Shown: one piece after another, positions 13,513 through 15,201 of the stretch
Layout: each line of letters starts with the position of its first letter
Position numbering within the stretch: the first letter of the stretch is position 1
From: JBIOUF01 sp044866695
GTDB lineage: Bacteria; Actinomycetota; Actinomycetes; Propionibacteriales; Nocardioidaceae
Reading direction: 5' to 3'
Length of the DNA: 15,201 nucleotides
NCBI GenBank assembly: GCA_044866695.1
Contig: JBIOUF010000051.1
Location: forward strand, 1-15,201
Translations under genes and position numbers: made by a program
Notes under the pieces: model-generated
The model's input: only the letters and a program-made list of their open reading frames with translations
The model's database searches: none
Told to the model about the DNA's origin: nothing

Positions 13513-14243
13513 CAACGGTCGCGAGCGTCGAGGTCCGCGACCTCGTCGTCGTCCGAGGTGCCACCCGCGCGGTGGACGGGGTGTCGTTCACGGTTCCGGC
13601 CGGCCAGGTCACCGGCCTGCTCGGGCCCAGCGGCTGCGGCAAGAGCAGCCTGATGCGCTCGGTCGTGGGCGTGCAGCGGCTGACCGGCGGGACCGTGACC
13701 GTGCTCGGCGAGCCGGCCGGGTCCACGCCGCTACGCCACCGGGTCGGGTACGTGACCCAGGACCCCAGCGTCTACGCCGACCTGACCGTGGCGGAGAACC
13801 TGCGCTTCTTCGCCACCGTGCTCGGGCTGTCCCGCGACGACGCGAGGTCCACGCTCGCGGCGGTCGGGCTGGACGCACACACCGACCGGCGGGTGAGCAC
13901 CCTCTCGGGAGGGCAGCGCAGCCGGGTCAGCCTGGCGGTGGCCTTGCTGGGCACCCCGTCGGTCCTGGTGCTGGACGAGCCCACGGTCGGCCTGGACCCG
14001 GTGCTCCGGCGGGACCTGTGGGCACTGTTCCACCGGATCGCCGACGCCGGCGCCGCCGTGTTCGTCTCCAGCCACGTCATGGACGAGGCGGAGCGCTGCG
14101 ACCGGCTTCTGCTGATGCGCGAGGGCCGGCTGCTGGCCGACGACTCGCCCGCCGGGCTGCTGGACCGCACCCACACCGCCGACGTGGAGTCGGCGTTCCT
14201 CGCCCTCGTGGAGGGCACGATCCCGGAGGAGGCATCCTCATGA
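13503..14243 (+). CDS. ABC transporter ATP-binding protein (ABC-2 exporter)
   Basis: A 246-residue cytoplasmic ATPase subunit driving export by the permease encoded next. All motifs are present: Walker A GPSGCGKSS (41-49), Q-loop Gln86, signature LSGGQRSR (134-141), Walker B VLVLDEP (154-160) with D-loop GLD, and the H-loop His191 (SSHVMDEAE). It resembles the DrrA/NodI/CcmA-type ATPases that pair with ABC-2 permeases for drugs or lipids. The ATG at 13503 has no Shine-Dalgarno and lies at the predicted transcription start, inside an operator-like palindrome. The stop overlaps the permease start (ATGA). Confidence 0.95.
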   Translation: MVNSTVASVEVRDLVVVRGATRAVDGVSFTVPAGQVTGLLGPSGCGKSSLMRSVVGVQRLTGGTVTVLGEPAGSTPLRHRVGYVTQDPSVYADLTVAENLRFFATVLGLSRDDARSTLAAVGLDAHTDRRVSTLSGGQRSRVSLAVALLGTPSVLVLDEPTVGLDPVLRRDLWALFHRIADAGAAVFVSSHVMDEAERCDRLLLMREGRLLADDSPAGLLDRTHTADVESAFLALVEGTIPEEASS

Positions 14244-14992
14244 GCCCCCGCATCACGCTCGCGATCGCGGCCCGGGTGCTGTCCCAGCTGCGCCACGACC
14301 CGCGCACCATCGCCCTGCTGCTGGTGATGCCCTCCGCCGTCCTCGCCTTGCTGTGGTGGATGTTCAAGGACCAGTCGGGCATGTTCGACTTCCTCGGCCC
14401 GGCGCTGCTGGCGCTGATCCCGTTCATCGTCATGTTCCTGGTGACCTCGGTCACCACCCTGCGAGAACGCTCGTCGGGCACCCTCGAGCGCCTGCTCGCG
14501 ATGCCCATGGCAAAGCTCGACCTGCTGCTCGGCTACGCGCTCGCGTTCGGCCTGATGGCGGCCTTGCAGAGCGGCATCGCGGTGGCGCTGTGCGTCGGGC
14601 TCCTCGACATGGCCGTCGCGGGCCCGGTCTGGGCGCTGGTCATGGTGTCGGTGGCGGTGGCGGTGCTCGGCGCCGCGCTCGGCCTGTTCGTCTCGGCGTT
14701 CGCGCAGACCGAGTTCCAGGCGGTGCAGTTCATGCCGGCCGTGGTGATCCCGCAGATCCTGCTGTGCGGCCTCTTCCTCGCGCGCGACCAGCTGCCCACC
14801 GTCCTCTCCGCCATCTCCGACCTGCTGCCGCTCTCCTACGCCGTCGACGCGGTGACGGCGGTGACCACCAGCAGTGCGACCGGGTTCGCCGGCGTGGACC
14901 CTGCGGCCTGGGGCGACCTCGCGGTCGTCGTCGGGTTCATCCTGGCCGCGCTCGGCCTCGGCGCGGCGACGCTGCGGCGGCGTACGCCGTGA
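14240..14992 (+). CDS. ABC-2 type transporter permease
   Basis: A 250-residue integral membrane protein forming the channel of the exporter. Six hydrophobic segments are visible at roughly 22-42, 52-72, 97-121, 127-151, 165-182 and 226-244. The cytoplasmic loop RERSSGTLERLLAMPM (75-90) is the typical ABC-2 coupling motif, and the LPLSYAVDAV segment (196-205) is typical of DrrB-type permeases. GGAGGAGG lies 7 bases before ATG 14240, which overlaps the ATPase stop by 4 bp. A much longer frame reading back into the ATPase and GNAT genes is an artefact. The exported substrate is unknown. Confidence 0.94.
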   Translation: MSPRITLAIAARVLSQLRHDPRTIALLLVMPSAVLALLWWMFKDQSGMFDFLGPALLALIPFIVMFLVTSVTTLRERSSGTLERLLAMPMAKLDLLLGYALAFGLMAALQSGIAVALCVGLLDMAVAGPVWALVMVSVAVAVLGAALGLFVSAFAQTEFQAVQFMPAVVIPQILLCGLFLARDQLPTVLSAISDLLPLSYAVDAVTAVTTSSATGFAGVDPAAWGDLAVVVGFILAALGLGAATLRRRTP

Positions 14993-14993
14993 G

Positions 14994-15164
14994 GGCTTAG
15001 CCTGGATCCACCGATGGCCGCCGTAGCGAGCGTCACCAGGCGGGTGTGATGGCAAGGCGCCGGCGCGACGTCAGACCGGGGCCGTCTGTCAAGCGTCGGC
15101 AACGCCGCCAGCGCGCCCGAATGGTGGCGCGCAGTAGGCGGAGAGCGGTGGATCCAGGCTTAGC
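14994..15164 (+). repeat. Long-hairpin element, copy B, between convergent genes
   Basis: Terminal arms 14996-15013 and 15146-15163 pair at 17 of 18 positions but have no sequence in common with the arms of the copy at 11190-11349. The internal core matches that copy: GATGGCAAGGCGCCGG (15048-15063), GGCAACGC (15098-15105) and GCAGTAGG (15131-15138). Inner stems are 15041-15053 with 15107-15119 (12 of 13), 15034-15038 with 15122-15126 and 15018-15022 with 15137-15141. An apical hairpin CAGAC/GTCTG lies at 15072-15088. GGCTTAGC occurs at both ends (14994-15001, 15157-15164). It fills the whole gap between the permease stop and the convergent gene's stop and could act as a bidirectional terminator. 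Confidence 0.8.
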
Positions 15165-15201
15165 TCGAGCCTCGCACCACCAGCGTGGGCGCCAGTACGA
15201 C
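15160..15201 (-). CDS. C-terminal fragment of a probable LacI-family regulator (cut by window edge)
   Basis: The minus strand from the window end reads VVLAPTLVVRGSS followed by a TAA stop at 15160-15162. The P-T-x-L-V-V-R-x-S ending is the characteristic C-terminus of LacI/GalR-family sugar-responsive repressors. Only 13 residues are visible, so the call depends on that short tail. The gene is convergent with the ABC permease, and its stop codon lies inside the terminal arm of hairpin copy B. Confidence 0.65.
   Translation of the reverse strand, partial: VVLAPTLVVRGSS

Noticed and set aside
13109..14239. N-terminal extension of the permease reading frame through the ATPase and GNAT genes
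   Set aside because: The upstream part is out-of-frame Arg/Gly-rich sequence. The permease starts at ATG 14240, with a Shine-Dalgarno and a 4-bp overlap.
1..15201. tRNA, rRNA or known riboswitch
   Set aside because: I saw no cloverleaf, rRNA segment or recognisable riboswitch consensus on either strand.

Overview
The window is high-GC DNA (mostly G/C at third codon positions, GTG and TTG starts, promoters that place ATG at the transcription start). It reads as chromosome of an actinobacterium. A run of genes matches the Mycobacterium tuberculosis Rv0498-Rv0502 neighbourhood (sugar-phosphate isomerase-like protein, proC, excisionase-like HTH protein, bS22, GalE2-like epimerase, PlsC-like acyltransferase). 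The intergenic repeats look like those I associate with Nocardioides and relatives. Nocardioidaceae is therefore my best guess, from gene content and not from any search.

Layout. 43-7676 is minus strand, transcribed right to left: a glyoxalase-like VOC protein and a methyltransferase (overlapping), proline dehydrogenase and proC (8 bp apart), an AcuC-type deacetylase, a 372-bp gap with a possible promoter, then HTH protein, 33-residue bS22, epimerase and acyltransferase, the last two overlapping by 8 bp. 7850-9940 is plus strand and encodes an EF-G2-type translation factor that lacks the catalytic His and the switch I Thr. 9941-10254 is a repeat island. A cysteine-rich protein follows on the minus strand. 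The rest of the window is plus strand: isomerase, TetR regulator and GNAT acetyltransferase with 4-bp stop/start overlaps, then an ABC-2 exporter (ATPase and permease) with its own promoter. The last 42 bases are the 3' end of a convergent gene, probably a LacI-family regulator.

Proline metabolism (ProDH makes P5C, ProC reduces it back) shares one transcript. The HTH-bS22-epimerase-acyltransferase block is a conserved actinobacterial housekeeping unit joining a ribosomal protein to envelope or lipid functions. TetR-GNAT-ABC looks like a small regulated export and modification module.

The most unusual content is non-coding. (1) Two copies of a long-hairpin element (11190-11349 and 14996-15163) share an internal core with conserved spacing but have unrelated terminal stems. 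Their internal helix keeps pairing through compensatory and G-U changes. This may be an undescribed structured RNA or hairpin mobile element. One copy ends directly against the Shine-Dalgarno of the isomerase gene and the other fills the gap between two convergent genes. (2) A 22-bp-period repeat (starting TTGACGGCTCGA) occurs in three clusters, two of them inverted around a REP-like hairpin. (3) The isomerase gene may have been split near codon 10 by an insertion that includes the first hairpin element.
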